A stretch of DNA of 64,000 nucleotides, taken from NCBI RefSeq assembly GCF_025153525.1, contig NZ_JANZNR010000006.1:248001-312000 (forward strand), in the 5' to 3' direction. Source of the DNA: Psychroserpens sp. SPM9 (GTDB lineage Bacteria; Bacteroidota; Bacteroidia; Flavobacteriales; Flavobacteriaceae). Shown here one piece after another: positions 1 through 7,861 of this stretch (within the stretch, counting starts at the first letter, position 1; the number at the start of each line of letters is the position of its first letter). Below the pieces are notes generated by a model that worked only from the letters and a program-made list of their open reading frames with translations, was not told the DNA's origin and ran no database searches. The translations under genes were made by a program, and so were the position numbers.

Positions 1-799
1 CTTTATTTTCAGCAACACCTTGAGCTAATTCTAACCATTTTACGATTTCATCAATAGCTTCACCATACAAACCTCCCGATTTATAAACACGTTCTTTTAA
101 AACACCGTTTTCTTTTACTAACTGTGAATTAAGTCCGTATGACAGCGGTTTATCAGGGTTTGGAGACTTTTTCTTCTTATAGAAATTTTCCACATCAGCG
201 GTTGTAACGTCTGGACCATAGAAATTTACTGCGGAAAGTAAGACGTTATCAACATCTTTAGTTAGATTAACTTTTTTAGCATCTTTATCATTAAAAATAA
301 CGTCAAAAGCTTCACCTTCTAAAACAGAGTTCGTTTCAGCTAAGAGTCCTTTAAGATATGCCGAAGAAAATCCTGGCTTTATCTTATCGTTTGAGTAATG
401 GTGGTGAATTCCGTTAGAAAACCAAACACGTTTTAAATACGTCTCGAAAGCTTTCCAATCTTCAGTTGTTTTATCGCCTGTGTATTTGGTATAAACATTC
501 TCTAATGCTTGTCTGATTTTCAAGTTATGTCTGTAATTTTGATCCCACATAATGTCGCGTCCAGACAAACCAGCCTGTGTCAAATAGTAGACTAACTTTT
601 GTTCTTTAAGCGTTAAGTTTTCCCATCCCGGAATTTGATAACGTAACACTTTGATGTCTGCAAATTGTTCAACATTATAGTCAAATTCTTTTTGCTCTTG
701 AACGGTTGCAGTATCTTCAACTACCTCCTTTTGATCCTCTTTACAAGAGAACATAAAACCCGTTATTATTGCTAATACCAGTATAAATTTTAATTTCAT
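1..799 (-). CDS. Dipeptidyl peptidase III (peptidase M49), lipoprotein, N-terminal part only
   Basis: The gene starts at the ATG complementary to 797-799 and runs off the left edge; 266 codons are present. The first residues form a lipoprotein signal (MKLKFILVLAIITGFMFSC, Cys19 as lipidation site). What follows (RYQIPGWENLTLKEQKLVYY, then GRDIMWDQNYRHNL and VWFSNGIHHHY) matches the N-terminal half of bacterial dipeptidyl peptidase III, a zinc exopeptidase that removes dipeptides from oligopeptides. The zinc-binding HEXXGH motif lies outside the window, so activity cannot be judged. CAAATGTA at 825-832 is a minus-strand TACATTTG, a good Bacteroidetes -7 element. Confidence 0.88.
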   Translation of the reverse strand, partial: MKLKFILVLAIITGFMFSCKEDQKEVVEDTATVQEQKEFDYNVEQFADIKVLRYQIPGWENLTLKEQKLVYYLTQAGLSGRDIMWDQNYRHNLKIRQALENVYTKYTGDKTTEDWKAFETYLKRVWFSNGIHHHYSNDKIKPGFSSAYLKGLLAETNSVLEGEAFDVIFNDKDAKKVNLTKDVDNVLLSAVNFYGPDVTTADVENFYKKKKSPNPDKPLSYGLNSQLVKENGVLKERVYKSGGLYGEAIDEIVKWLELAQGVAENK

Positions 800-902
800 T
801 GTTAAATATTTAATTGTTGTCCCACAAATGTAATCATTTATAGACATCTCCTAAAATTGATTATCTTTGATTACCTAATTAATTTAACATCAAAAAACGA
901 CA

Positions 903-1922
903 ATGAAAGCACTTAAGTATATTCTTTTTTTGCTCATAATATTATTTATTGGTGCCTCAATTTATGTAGCTGTTCAACCTAATTCATTTGAAGTCACACG
1001 CACAAAAACCATTAACGCTCCCGCAAGTGTTGTATATGAGAATGTTATAGATTTTAAAAACTGGGAAGCCTGGTCTTCTTGGGTTGAAGCTAAGCCTGAA
1101 ACCAAAATCACTTTGGCCGAACAAACAAGAGGAATTGATGGTTCGTATTCTTGGGAAGATGAGGATGGCGTTGGCAGGATGAAAACTGTAGACACCAAAT
1201 TGAATGAAATTATTGTCCAGGAAATGCAGTTTGGTGAGTTTCCTAAATCGGATGTTAAATGGCAACTAAACCCTATCGAAAAAGGCAAAACAGAAGTCAC
1301 ATGGACGATTTCTGGAAAGGATCTTCCGTTTCAGGTTAAAGCGTTTTCAGCCTTTATGGGTGGCATGGAAAAACAAATTGCTCCACACTTTGAAAGAGGT
1401 TTAGAAAAACTGGATAGCGTTCTGGTTGCAGATATGAAAGCCTACAATATAACTATTGAAGGTATAACTCAACATAGTGGCGGATTTTACTTATACAATA
1501 CAACGTCTTGTAAAATGGAAGATTTACAATCTAAAATGCAAGAAATGATGCCAAAAATTGGAGGATATGCTCTGGCAAACAACATTACTATGGCTGGAAA
1601 ACCTTTTGTGATTTACCATAAGTGGGATACCGATAACAATACGGTTATGTTTTCGTATTGCATTCCAACAACATCAAGAATACTTACTAATGACCCAGAA
1701 GTTTTAACAGGACAATTAGACCCTTTTAAAGCTGTAAAAGTAGTATTGAAAGGCGGTTATGAAAACCTTGAAGAAACCTGGGAAAAGGCAATGGCTTATA
1801 TCCAAGCTGAAGAACTGGTACAACCAACAACTGGTATCGCTTTAGAGTCGTATGCGGTTGATGAAAACACAAGTCCTAACCCAGCCCATTGGATTACCGA
1901 AATCTATCTGGAAGTTGAATAA
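903..1922 (+). CDS. SRPBCC-type START-like domain plus GyrI-like effector-binding domain protein
   Basis: 339 residues. One N-terminal hydrophobic segment (about 5-25) anchors the protein or serves as signal. Residues about 30-180 look like an SRPBCC/polyketide-cyclase fold (VTRTKTINAPASVVYENVID start, then paired Trp residues); residues about 185-339 look like an AraC effector-binding/GyrI-like ligand-binding domain. The combination is common in Flavobacteria and has no established function. TATCTTTG at 862-869 is a likely promoter -7 element. The fluoride channel gene follows after 16 bases, so the two are probably co-transcribed. Domain assignment is from pattern recognition; the role is unknown. 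Confidence 0.8.
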   Translation: MKALKYILFLLIILFIGASIYVAVQPNSFEVTRTKTINAPASVVYENVIDFKNWEAWSSWVEAKPETKITLAEQTRGIDGSYSWEDEDGVGRMKTVDTKLNEIIVQEMQFGEFPKSDVKWQLNPIEKGKTEVTWTISGKDLPFQVKAFSAFMGGMEKQIAPHFERGLEKLDSVLVADMKAYNITIEGITQHSGGFYLYNTTSCKMEDLQSKMQEMMPKIGGYALANNITMAGKPFVIYHKWDTDNNTVMFSYCIPTTSRILTNDPEVLTGQLDPFKAVKVVLKGGYENLEETWEKAMAYIQAEELVQPTTGIALESYAVDENTSPNPAHWITEIYLEVE

Positions 1923-1938
1923 CCATCAAAACGAGTAA

Positions 1939-2307
1939 ATGAAACAACTTCTCCTTGTATTTTTAGGTGGTGGCTTTGGAAGTGCTTTACGTTATCTTTT
2001 CGGAAAGTTTCTTAACAGCTCTGAAAACGGAATTCCTTACGGAACCTTTGCTGCAAATATTTTGGGAAGTCTTCTTATTGGTATCATTTTAGGTTTGGCT
2101 GCAAAACATGACAGCTTAAATTCTAATCAAACCTTGCTTCTGGCTACTGGATTTTGTGGCGGATTTACAACGTTTTCAACCTTTGCATACGAAAATCATA
2201 TATTTCTAAAATCTGGAGATTTCGCGAGCTTTGCCATGTATACCATAGCGAGTTTTATTGTTGGTTTTTTAGCTGTTTTCTTCGGAATGTATCTCGTTAA
2301 ATCCTAG
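1939..2307 (+). CDS. crcB: Fluoride ion channel CrcB/FluC
   Basis: 122 residues with four hydrophobic segments, the usual size of a Fluc subunit. It shows the family signatures: GGGFGSALRY near the N-terminus, the conserved Asn in TFAANILGS, and GFCGGFTTFSTFAYE with the Phe box and Na+-site region. Fluc proteins work as antiparallel dimers in the inner membrane that let fluoride out of the cell. It follows the SRPBCC gene by 16 bases, leaving no room for a fluoride riboswitch directly in front of it. Its stop codon overlaps that of the convergent DUF1684 gene. Confidence 0.95.
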   Translation: MKQLLLVFLGGGFGSALRYLFGKFLNSSENGIPYGTFAANILGSLLIGIILGLAAKHDSLNSNQTLLLATGFCGGFTTFSTFAYENHIFLKSGDFASFAMYTIASFIVGFLAVFFGMYLVKS

Positions 2308-2906
2308 TCTTTTTTAAAGGCTTTGACGCCCGCTTTGATTTCTACATCCAAATAATTCTCACGAGGTACAATAGGACAGGAATACTTTTCATTATAGGCA
2401 CAATACGGATTATAAGCCTTGTTAAAATCGATCACAATTGAATCGCCTTCTGGAATACGCAAATCGATATATCGACCACCTCCATAGCTAGTTTCACCAT
2501 TGGTATTGTCTAAAAACGGAAGAAATAAGTAATCTTCAAATCCTGCGGTTTTCATTAAATTTTTGCCTTGATAAACATTTAATGTATAGGTTGTTTTGTG
2601 TATTTGAAATGTTATCACACCATAAACACGTTCGTCTGACACACGACTTGTAGTGGTTTGCATTTTAAACCATTCAGAATCCGGAGTTCGTTTTAGTGTT
2701 GCTGTCACCACATAGGTTGAATCGAATTTAAAAAAATCTAGTCCTTTAAAATTTTTTCGGTCTTTCGCCTTTAATGGTGATGATGTGGCATCTTTGTATT
2801 CGGCATTAATTTCTTTCTGAAATTCAGTATCACCAGCAATAGGTGTTTTTTCCTGAGCACAACTTAGTGTTGATACTAATAACAAACAAAATAAATAAAA
2901 TCTCAT
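2304..2906 (-). CDS. DUF1684 lipoprotein
   Basis: 200 residues beginning with a lipoprotein signal (LLLVSTLSCAQE). The body fits DUF1684: GLDFFKFDSTYVVTATL, then a region ending in FLPFLDNTNGETSYGGGRYIDL and FNKAYNPYCAYNEKYSCPIVP, with a conserved Cys/Asn-rich NPYCAY motif. The family is widespread and has no assigned biochemical role; it is probably anchored in the outer membrane or periplasm. The gene is convergent with crcB, sharing overlapping stop codons, and appears monocistronic. Confidence 0.88.
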   Translation of the reverse strand: MRFYLFCLLLVSTLSCAQEKTPIAGDTEFQKEINAEYKDATSSPLKAKDRKNFKGLDFFKFDSTYVVTATLKRTPDSEWFKMQTTTSRVSDERVYGVITFQIHKTTYTLNVYQGKNLMKTAGFEDYLFLPFLDNTNGETSYGGGRYIDLRIPEGDSIVIDFNKAYNPYCAYNEKYSCPIVPRENYLDVEIKAGVKAFKKD

Positions 2907-3285
2907 AGTGGTAGTTTTCTGTTCAAAAATACAATTTGATTTTATAATTGATACGGAAAATTTAAAGTTATTATAGCTTCATTCTTTACTTATAGATCTT
3001 ATTTTTGATGGCATCATAATTCTTCAAAAATAGGCTCAAAATAAAAAATCAATGAGGTTTATCATTTAAAAAATGAGTGCATTCAGTAAAAAATAGTAGT
3101 CTTTTCAACATAGAATACTTGCTTCTATTCGTCGGACTCAATTTCTTTTATTACTTTGGACGCATTAAAAAAGTCAATAAAATCAATAGATTGGCAAGAA
3201 TGTCGTACAAATGTCGTAAACAAACCGTTACCAAAAAGCGCAATTCATAAGTAGTTTTGTGAAAACAATAAACTAAAAATTAATT
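2907..3285. promoter_or_regulatory. Intergenic region with promoter and direct-repeat operator candidate for the XRE gene
   Basis: No gene is seen in this stretch. TAGTTTTG at 3252-3259 fits the Bacteroidetes -7 element and would start transcription about 20 bases before the XRE ATG at 3286. Upstream, AATGTCGTA occurs twice (3199-3207 and 3210-3218) with an 11-base period, about one helical turn, which is the arrangement expected of a DNA-binding site for a regulator that might control its own gene. The operator role is inference. Confidence 0.4.
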
Positions 3286-3849
3286 ATGAACGAAATCGGA
3301 CAAAAAATTAAAGACCTAAGAAAGAAAAAAGGATTATCTCAGGAAGAATTAGCAGAATCGGCAAAGGTTAACCTAAGAACCATTCAACGAATTGAAAACA
3401 ACGACAGCGAACCTCGCGGAAAAACGCTAAGTTTAATTTGTAAAGTTCTCGATATACAGGTTGAAGATATTCTGGATTACGGAAAAGAAACCGATAAAGG
3501 CTATTTAACCATTTTTCATCTTTCTGTCATGGTGTTTTTAGCGATTCCTATAGGAAATATAATAGTTCCGCTAATCTTGTGGATGAATAAAAAAGATAAA
3601 ATCATTGGGCTGAAAGAAATTGGAGCAAACCTTTTAAATTTTCAAATCTTATGGTCAATTGTTACATTCATGACCATTACTATTTTTGGCTTGTTTAAAA
3701 TTTTGCATTATGGTTATTTTCCAGTTTTATTTTACATTTTTATCGCACTCTATGCATTAAATATTATACTTCCTATAACTTTTGCTATTAAAACGAATCA
3801 AGGACGAACAGAAAATTTATATCCTACAATCATTAAACTGGTCAAATAA
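3286..3849 (+). CDS. XRE-family helix-turn-helix protein with C-terminal membrane segments
   Basis: 187 residues. Residues about 5-60 are a classic XRE/Cro HTH (KGLSQEELAESAKVNLRTIQ, then RIENNDSEPRGKTLSLICKVL). Residues about 75-175 hold three or four hydrophobic segments separated by short charged loops, resembling the DUF4870-like tails of small Bacteroidetes regulators. A membrane-tethered repressor or sensor is the simplest reading. It stands alone between the DUF1684 gene and the arsenite module; a paired direct repeat lies upstream. The signal sensed is unknown. Confidence 0.8.
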   Translation: MNEIGQKIKDLRKKKGLSQEELAESAKVNLRTIQRIENNDSEPRGKTLSLICKVLDIQVEDILDYGKETDKGYLTIFHLSVMVFLAIPIGNIIVPLILWMNKKDKIIGLKEIGANLLNFQILWSIVTFMTITIFGLFKILHYGYFPVLFYIFIALYALNIILPITFAIKTNQGRTENLYPTIIKLVK

Positions 3850-3952
3850 AGACCAACCTGAATTAAATTCATTCTAAATTTAGCTTTTATCTGACATTGA
3901 ATTACTATAAAAAATAGCACCAAAAAACACAGACAATTAAATTATTAATCGT

Positions 3953-3966
3953 AATATTGCAATATA
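3953..3966. promoter_or_regulatory. Candidate ArsR operator before arsR
   Basis: ATATTGCAATAT at 3954-3965 is a perfect 12-base palindrome 17 bases before the arsR start. It overlaps TAATATTG, a one-mismatch version of the TAnnTTTG promoter element, so a bound ArsR dimer would block transcription. That ArsR-family repressors bind such AT-rich dyads over promoters is established; binding here is inferred. Confidence 0.5.
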
Positions 3967-3981
3967 TAAATTTTTAGGGTT

Positions 3982-4314
3982 ATGGGATTAACAAAAACTG
4001 AAATATTCACAGACGCACAAAATGAAATTGCACTTTTTGCAAAAGTCATTGGACATCCTGCACGTGTTGCTATTTTACAACAACTATTTAAATTAGACAC
4101 CTGCTTTTGTGGAGATTTGGTAGACGAAATAGGACTCGCACAACCCACCATATCACAACACCTTAAAGAACTAAAACATTTAGGATTAATCAAAGGAACT
4201 GTTGAAGGCACTAGTGTTTACTACTGTATTAACAAAACCAACTGGCTAAAAATGAAAACCGTAATGCGTCAATTTTTAGATCAGGATTTACCAGATAATG
4301 TTGAATGTTGTTAA
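3982..4314 (+). CDS. arsR: ArsR-family metalloregulatory repressor
   Basis: 110 residues with a winged helix: ILQQLFKLDTCFCGDLVDEI, then the recognition helix QPTISQHLKELKHLGLIKGT. Two cysteines sit in the alpha-3 region (CFC, residues about 33-35), the place where As(III)/Sb(III) is bound in ArsR proteins of the ELCVC type, and two more cysteines form the C-terminal end (VECC). It lies 9 bases before the Acr3 pump gene, so it most likely represses its own arsenite-export operon until arsenite binds. Cys spacing differs from E. coli ArsR, so metal specificity is not certain. Confidence 0.88.
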   Translation: MGLTKTEIFTDAQNEIALFAKVIGHPARVAILQQLFKLDTCFCGDLVDEIGLAQPTISQHLKELKHLGLIKGTVEGTSVYYCINKTNWLKMKTVMRQFLDQDLPDNVECC

Positions 4315-4323
4315 ACCAATACT

Positions 4324-5388
4324 ATGGCTAATAAAAAATTAAGTTTTCTCGACAGAAACCTAACACTATGGATCTTTGTTGCCATGGCATTAGGTGTGAG
4401 CATTGGATATTTTGTTCCTTCATTTCCAGACATTGTAAATTCGTTTAGTAGCGGCACGACCAACATTCCTATAGCTATAGGTTTGATTTTAATGATGTAT
4501 CCGCCACTTGCAAAAGTAAATTATGCACTCTTACCAAAAGTATTTAAAGACACTAAAATATTGTCCATTTCACTACTTCTAAACTGGATTATCGGTCCCG
4601 TTTTAATGTTTGTTTTAGCCCTCATATTTTTACAAGACTATCCCGAATATATGGTAGGCCTCATTTTAATTGGTCTAGCGCGTTGTATCGCTATGGTTTT
4701 AGTTTGGAATGACTTGGCTGAAGGCAGTAGCGAATATGGTGCAGGTTTGGTCGCGCTTAACAGTATTTTTCAAGTATTTGCTTATAGTTTCTATGCTTGG
4801 ATTTTTATAACGGTACTTCCGCCCTATTTCGGGTTTGAAAATGCCATTGTAGATATTTCAATAGGCACCATTGCCGAAAGTGTGGCCATCTACTTAGGTA
4901 TTCCGTTTGTTATGGGCATCTTAAGCCGATTCATACTAGTAAAACTTAAAGGTGAAGAATGGTATACTAAAACATTCATTCCTGCCATTTCACCTATGAC
5001 CTTAATTGCTTTATTATTTACCATTGTCATTATGTTTTCTTTAAAAGGTGAACTCATTATAGAAATCCCTATGGACGTACTCATAATTGCTGTCCCTTTA
5101 CTGATATATTTTACGCTTATGTTTATCATTGGGTTTTTCTTTTCTAAAGCTATGGGTGCCCCTTATGATAAAACAACTGCTGTGGCATTTACTGCTGCTG
5201 GAAATAATTTTGAACTGGCAATCGCTGTGGCAATTGCGGTATTTGGTTTAAATTCTGGACAAGCATTTACAGGAGTTATTGGTCCTTTAGTAGAAGTTCC
5301 TGCATTAATTTTATTGGTTCGTGTCTCTTTTTGGTTACGAAAAAAATACTACAATAAAACGACGGTTAAAAACGAGACTGAGGCTTAA
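4324..5388 (+). CDS. arsB: ACR3-family arsenite efflux transporter
   Basis: 354 residues, about ten membrane segments, the normal length for Acr3. Family markers include [20 protein letters not shown] with the essential membrane cysteine, [20 protein letters not shown] and [14 protein letters not shown] near the C-terminus. Acr3 exports arsenite across the inner membrane using the proton gradient. Transcribed with arsR; no arsC reductase is present next to it, so only As(III) export is supported locally. Some annotators use the symbol acr3. Confidence 0.94.
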   Translation: MANKKLSFLDRNLTLWIFVAMALGVSIGYFVPSFPDIVNSFSSGTTNIPIAIGLILMMYPPLAKVNYALLPKVFKDTKILSISLLLNWIIGPVLMFVLALIFLQDYPEYMVGLILIGLARCIAMVLVWNDLAEGSSEYGAGLVALNSIFQVFAYSFYAWIFITVLPPYFGFENAIVDISIGTIAESVAIYLGIPFVMGILSRFILVKLKGEEWYTKTFIPAISPMTLIALLFTIVIMFSLKGELIIEIPMDVLIIAVPLLIYFTLMFIIGFFFSKAMGAPYDKTTAVAFTAAGNNFELAIAVAIAVFGLNSGQAFTGVIGPLVEVPALILLVRVSFWLRKKYYNKTTVKNETEA

Positions 5389-5452
5389 TTATTTAATTTC
5401 AGGAAATCCACTGTTAATTTGGATACTAAATGCTAACAGTATATATTTAACT

Positions 5453-5983
5453 ATGAAAAAAATCATATTACTGATCCTAGTAGCATGTTCATTAACAGCT
5501 TGTAACCAATTTGTTAAAAGCTCTGCTGAAAGCACAAAAGAACTACATTTTAAAAGAGATAATTTCGAATTCAATTATCTTGATTCTTGGGAAGTCACCG
5601 ATAACGAAACCATCAATGAAGATGTATTTTACATGGCGTTGGAAAAAAACGGATTTGATGCCAGCGGATTGGTTACCATTACTTCCTTTGGCTATGAAAT
5701 TGATTTAGACGAAATGATTCACATGAATATTGATGAATTTCAAAACAACAGTTTTATTAAAAACTTCAAATATGATAATATCGAGAATAATCAGTTTAAT
5801 ACGACAAGTTCTCGTGCTGCAAATTTCAGGTTTAGTACTTTAGGTCTTAGACACAATGGTATCATTCATGCCTTTTACAAAAACGGTCAGTCTTTTGTTA
5901 TAATAAAGCAAGAAGCTTCCGAAGATTCTAAAAAAAATCAGAATGGATTTAATATCATTGAAACAAGTTTCTCTATAAAGTAA
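5453..5983 (+). CDS. Small lipoprotein of unknown function (PsbP-like fold possible)
   Basis: The frame is open from 5321, but the ATG at 5453 gives a clean lipoprotein signal (MKKIILLILVACSLTACNQF, Cys17) and avoids a long overlap with the arsenite pump, so this start is preferred (176 residues). The mature part begins HFKRDNFEFNYLDSWEV, a pattern like PsbP/DUF1795-type proteins, and has no catalytic motif that I recognise. It follows the pump by 64 bases on the same strand and could be co-transcribed, but nothing links it to arsenic. Confidence 0.75.
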   Translation: MKKIILLILVACSLTACNQFVKSSAESTKELHFKRDNFEFNYLDSWEVTDNETINEDVFYMALEKNGFDASGLVTITSFGYEIDLDEMIHMNIDEFQNNSFIKNFKYDNIENNQFNTTSSRAANFRFSTLGLRHNGIIHAFYKNGQSFVIIKQEASEDSKKNQNGFNIIETSFSIK

Positions 5984-6060
5984 ATATCCCATCGTCTTTA
6001 AATACATCTAAAGTTTAGCCATCCAAAACAATCTATTCACACAAGCTTTTTGTTAATATA

Positions 6061-6090
6061 TTGATTATTCAAAAAAAATTTATAGCTTTG
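6061..6090 (+). promoter_or_regulatory. Promoter of the MFS operon leader
   Basis: TTG at 6061-6063, a 19-base spacer and TAGCTTTG at 6083-6090 match the Bacteroidetes -33/-7 promoter (TTG, then TAnnTTTG). Transcription should begin near 6096-6098, giving a leader of about 165 bases before the MFS start codon. Confidence 0.6.
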
Positions 6091-6111
6091 ATGACTACTA
6101 AAAGATAAATA

Positions 6112-6186
6112 ATGCAAAACTGCGTCGTAACATATATCAAAAGACAGACCTCTTTTTTGAAGAGTCGGACTTCCTATATGCTATGA
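6112..6186 (+). CDS. Candidate 24-residue leader peptide of the MFS operon
   Basis: ATG at 6112 opens a 24-codon frame (MQNCVVTYIKRQTSFLKSRT, then SYML) ending in TGA at 6184-6186. It begins about 15 bases after the predicted transcription start and its codons 18-21 cover the segment 6164-6172 that can pair with the 5' arm of the terminator downstream. That geometry is what leader-peptide attenuators have. The peptide itself resembles nothing I know; translation is inferred from position only. A five-codon frame at 6091 lies before the predicted transcript and is ignored. Confidence 0.45.
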   Translation: MQNCVVTYIKRQTSFLKSRTSYML

Positions 6187-6246
6187 TAATATAATTATTT
6201 AACCAATCAATCATAAAAAGTCCGACGATATCGTCGGACTTTTTAC
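6164..6246 (+). terminator. Intrinsic terminator with alternative antiterminator pairing in the MFS leader
   Basis: 6215-6244 is a perfect 30-base palindrome ending in a T run: stem AAAAAGTCCGAC / GTCGGACTTTTT with loop GATATC. It ends only about 20 bases before the MFS ATG at 6265, leaving no room for another promoter, so the pump must be transcribed through it. GTCGGACTT at 6164-6172 repeats the 3' arm and can pair over nine bases with AAGTCCGAC at 6218-6226, excluding the terminator. A small hairpin CTCTT/AAGAG (6150-6164) overlaps the antiterminator half. All pairings are visible in the sequence; regulation is inferred. Confidence 0.65.
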
Positions 6247-6264
6247 ATTTATACATCAACCAAA

Positions 6265-7476
6265 ATGAAAAAGCTATTTAAAAACTACCTAGATACATTT
6301 GGAGGCCTCTCTAAAGAGGTGTGGTGGCTTGCACTAATTACACTAATCAACAGAGCAGGCACTATGGTGATTCCGTTTTTGTCTCTTTATCTCACTGAAA
6401 ACTTAAAATTTGAAATCAGCGATGTTGCCTGGATCATGTCTGCATTTGGGTTAGGCTCTGTAGTAGGCACTTGGCTGGGAGGAAAATTAACCGATATGAT
6501 TGGCTACTATAAAGTTATGGTTAGAAGCCTTTTGTCTACTGGTGTACTATTTATTGCTCTACAATTTCTAGATACTTTTGCGTCCATATGTATCGGCATA
6601 TTTTTAGTTATGGCTGTAGCAGACACGTTTCGTCCAGCTATGTTTGTCGCCATGAGCGCTTACAGTAAACCTGAAAACAAAACACGTTCGGTGACACTTA
6701 TCCGATTAGCAATTAATTTAGGGTTTTCAGCAGGACCAGCCGTTGGTGGCTTAATTATTACAACGATTGGTTATGGCGGACTATTCTGGGTCGATGGTAT
6801 CACTTGTATTTTAGCTACCATTTTACTCATAAAAGTATTAAACCCAAAAGTCTCAAAACCTTTAGACGAATTTAAAGTTGACAACCCAAAATCGGCTTAT
6901 AAAGACAAATCGTTCTGGATCTTTTTTGTGGTGATGCTGCTCTTCGGAATTATATTTTTACAGTATTTCTCGACGATGCCATTATACTATAAAGATGTAC
7001 ATGCGCTTACCGAGTTTGATATTGGGCTTCTTCTGGGCTTAAACGGTTTTGTCATCTTTTTATTAGAAATGCCTCTTATAAAATGGCTGGAAACTACGCG
7101 CTACACCAAAACAGGGCTCATGCTTTTTGGAGTCTTGCTCGTAGGTATTAGTTTTATAATTTTAACATTCACGTCTTGGATTGGCATTTTAGTTATTGGG
7201 ATGCTATTTATGACCATTGGCGAAATGATTACATTCCCATTTTCAAACTCCTTTGCTATCGAACGTGCCAAACGTGGTCATCAAGGGGAATATATGGCGA
7301 TGTATGTCATGGCATTTTCTGTAGCTCATATTTTTGGCCACAATGCCGGAATGCAACTCGTAAATTATTTAGGTTTTGATACCACATGGCAGATTATCAC
7401 AATTTTAGCAGTAATCAGTATACTGCTTCTCGTGTATTTGAAATATTATATGAAACGACATAATGAAATACAATGA
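6265..7476 (+). CDS. MFS transporter, multidrug-efflux type
   Basis: 403 residues with twelve hydrophobic segments and the MFS motif A region GTWLGGKLTDMIGYYKVMV between segments 2 and 3. The family exports small molecules by proton antiport; the closest general match is the MDR-type MFS group. Substrate is not predictable. First gene of a tight operon: its stop overlaps the ATG of the VOC gene (ATGA at 7473-7476), and the DJ-1-like gene follows. Expression is likely controlled by the attenuator-like leader at 6112-6246, which would suit a pump induced by a translation inhibitor. Confidence 0.88.
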   Translation: MKKLFKNYLDTFGGLSKEVWWLALITLINRAGTMVIPFLSLYLTENLKFEISDVAWIMSAFGLGSVVGTWLGGKLTDMIGYYKVMVRSLLSTGVLFIALQFLDTFASICIGIFLVMAVADTFRPAMFVAMSAYSKPENKTRSVTLIRLAINLGFSAGPAVGGLIITTIGYGGLFWVDGITCILATILLIKVLNPKVSKPLDEFKVDNPKSAYKDKSFWIFFVVMLLFGIIFLQYFSTMPLYYKDVHALTEFDIGLLLGLNGFVIFLLEMPLIKWLETTRYTKTGLMLFGVLLVGISFIILTFTSWIGILVIGMLFMTIGEMITFPFSNSFAIERAKRGHQGEYMAMYVMAFSVAHIFGHNAGMQLVNYLGFDTTWQIITILAVISILLLVYLKYYMKRHNEIQ

Positions 7477-7856
7477 ATTTAAATCAAATTACGATTCCGT
7501 CGTTGGATGTTGAAAAAGCAACGACTTTTTATAAAACCTTAGGATTAAAGCTTATTGTAGATGCTTTACCAAGATATGTAAGGTTCGAATGTCCCGACGG
7601 AACCACGACATTTTCTATTCACAAGGTTGATACATTACCTAAAGACGGTCACAGAATAACAGTTTATTTTGAAGATGAGCATCTTGATGATTTAGTAGAA
7701 CAACTTCAGCAAAAAGGAATTATATTTACTTCAGAACCTGAAGATAAAGACTGGTTATGGCGAGAAGCACATTTAAAAGATTTAGATGGCAATCCCATTA
7801 TTTTATATAAAGCAGGAAACAACAGAACAAATCCACCATGGCGGATTCAAGATTAA
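7473..7856 (+). CDS. VOC-family (glyoxalase/bleomycin-resistance-like) protein
   Basis: 127 residues with the paired beta-alpha-beta-beta-beta pattern of vicinal-oxygen-chelate proteins: LNQITIPSLDVEKATTFYKT opens the fold and HLKDLDGNPIILYKAGNNR closes it. Such proteins bind a divalent metal or a hydrophobic drug and act as lyases, dioxygenases or binding proteins. Its start overlaps the end of the MFS pump by four bases, so translation is coupled; a role in detoxifying or sequestering the same compound is plausible but not shown. Confidence 0.85.
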   Translation: MNLNQITIPSLDVEKATTFYKTLGLKLIVDALPRYVRFECPDGTTTFSIHKVDTLPKDGHRITVYFEDEHLDDLVEQLQQKGIIFTSEPEDKDWLWREAHLKDLDGNPIILYKAGNNRTNPPWRIQD

Positions 7857-7861
7857 TACAA

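Noticed and set aside
1923-1938. Fluoride riboswitch before crcB
   Set aside because: Only 16 bases separate crcB from the gene before it, and the end of that gene shows no crcB-motif fold.
5321-5452. Longer N-terminus for the lipoprotein after the arsenite pump
   Set aside because: It would overlap the pump gene by 68 bases and bury the lipoprotein signal inside the protein.
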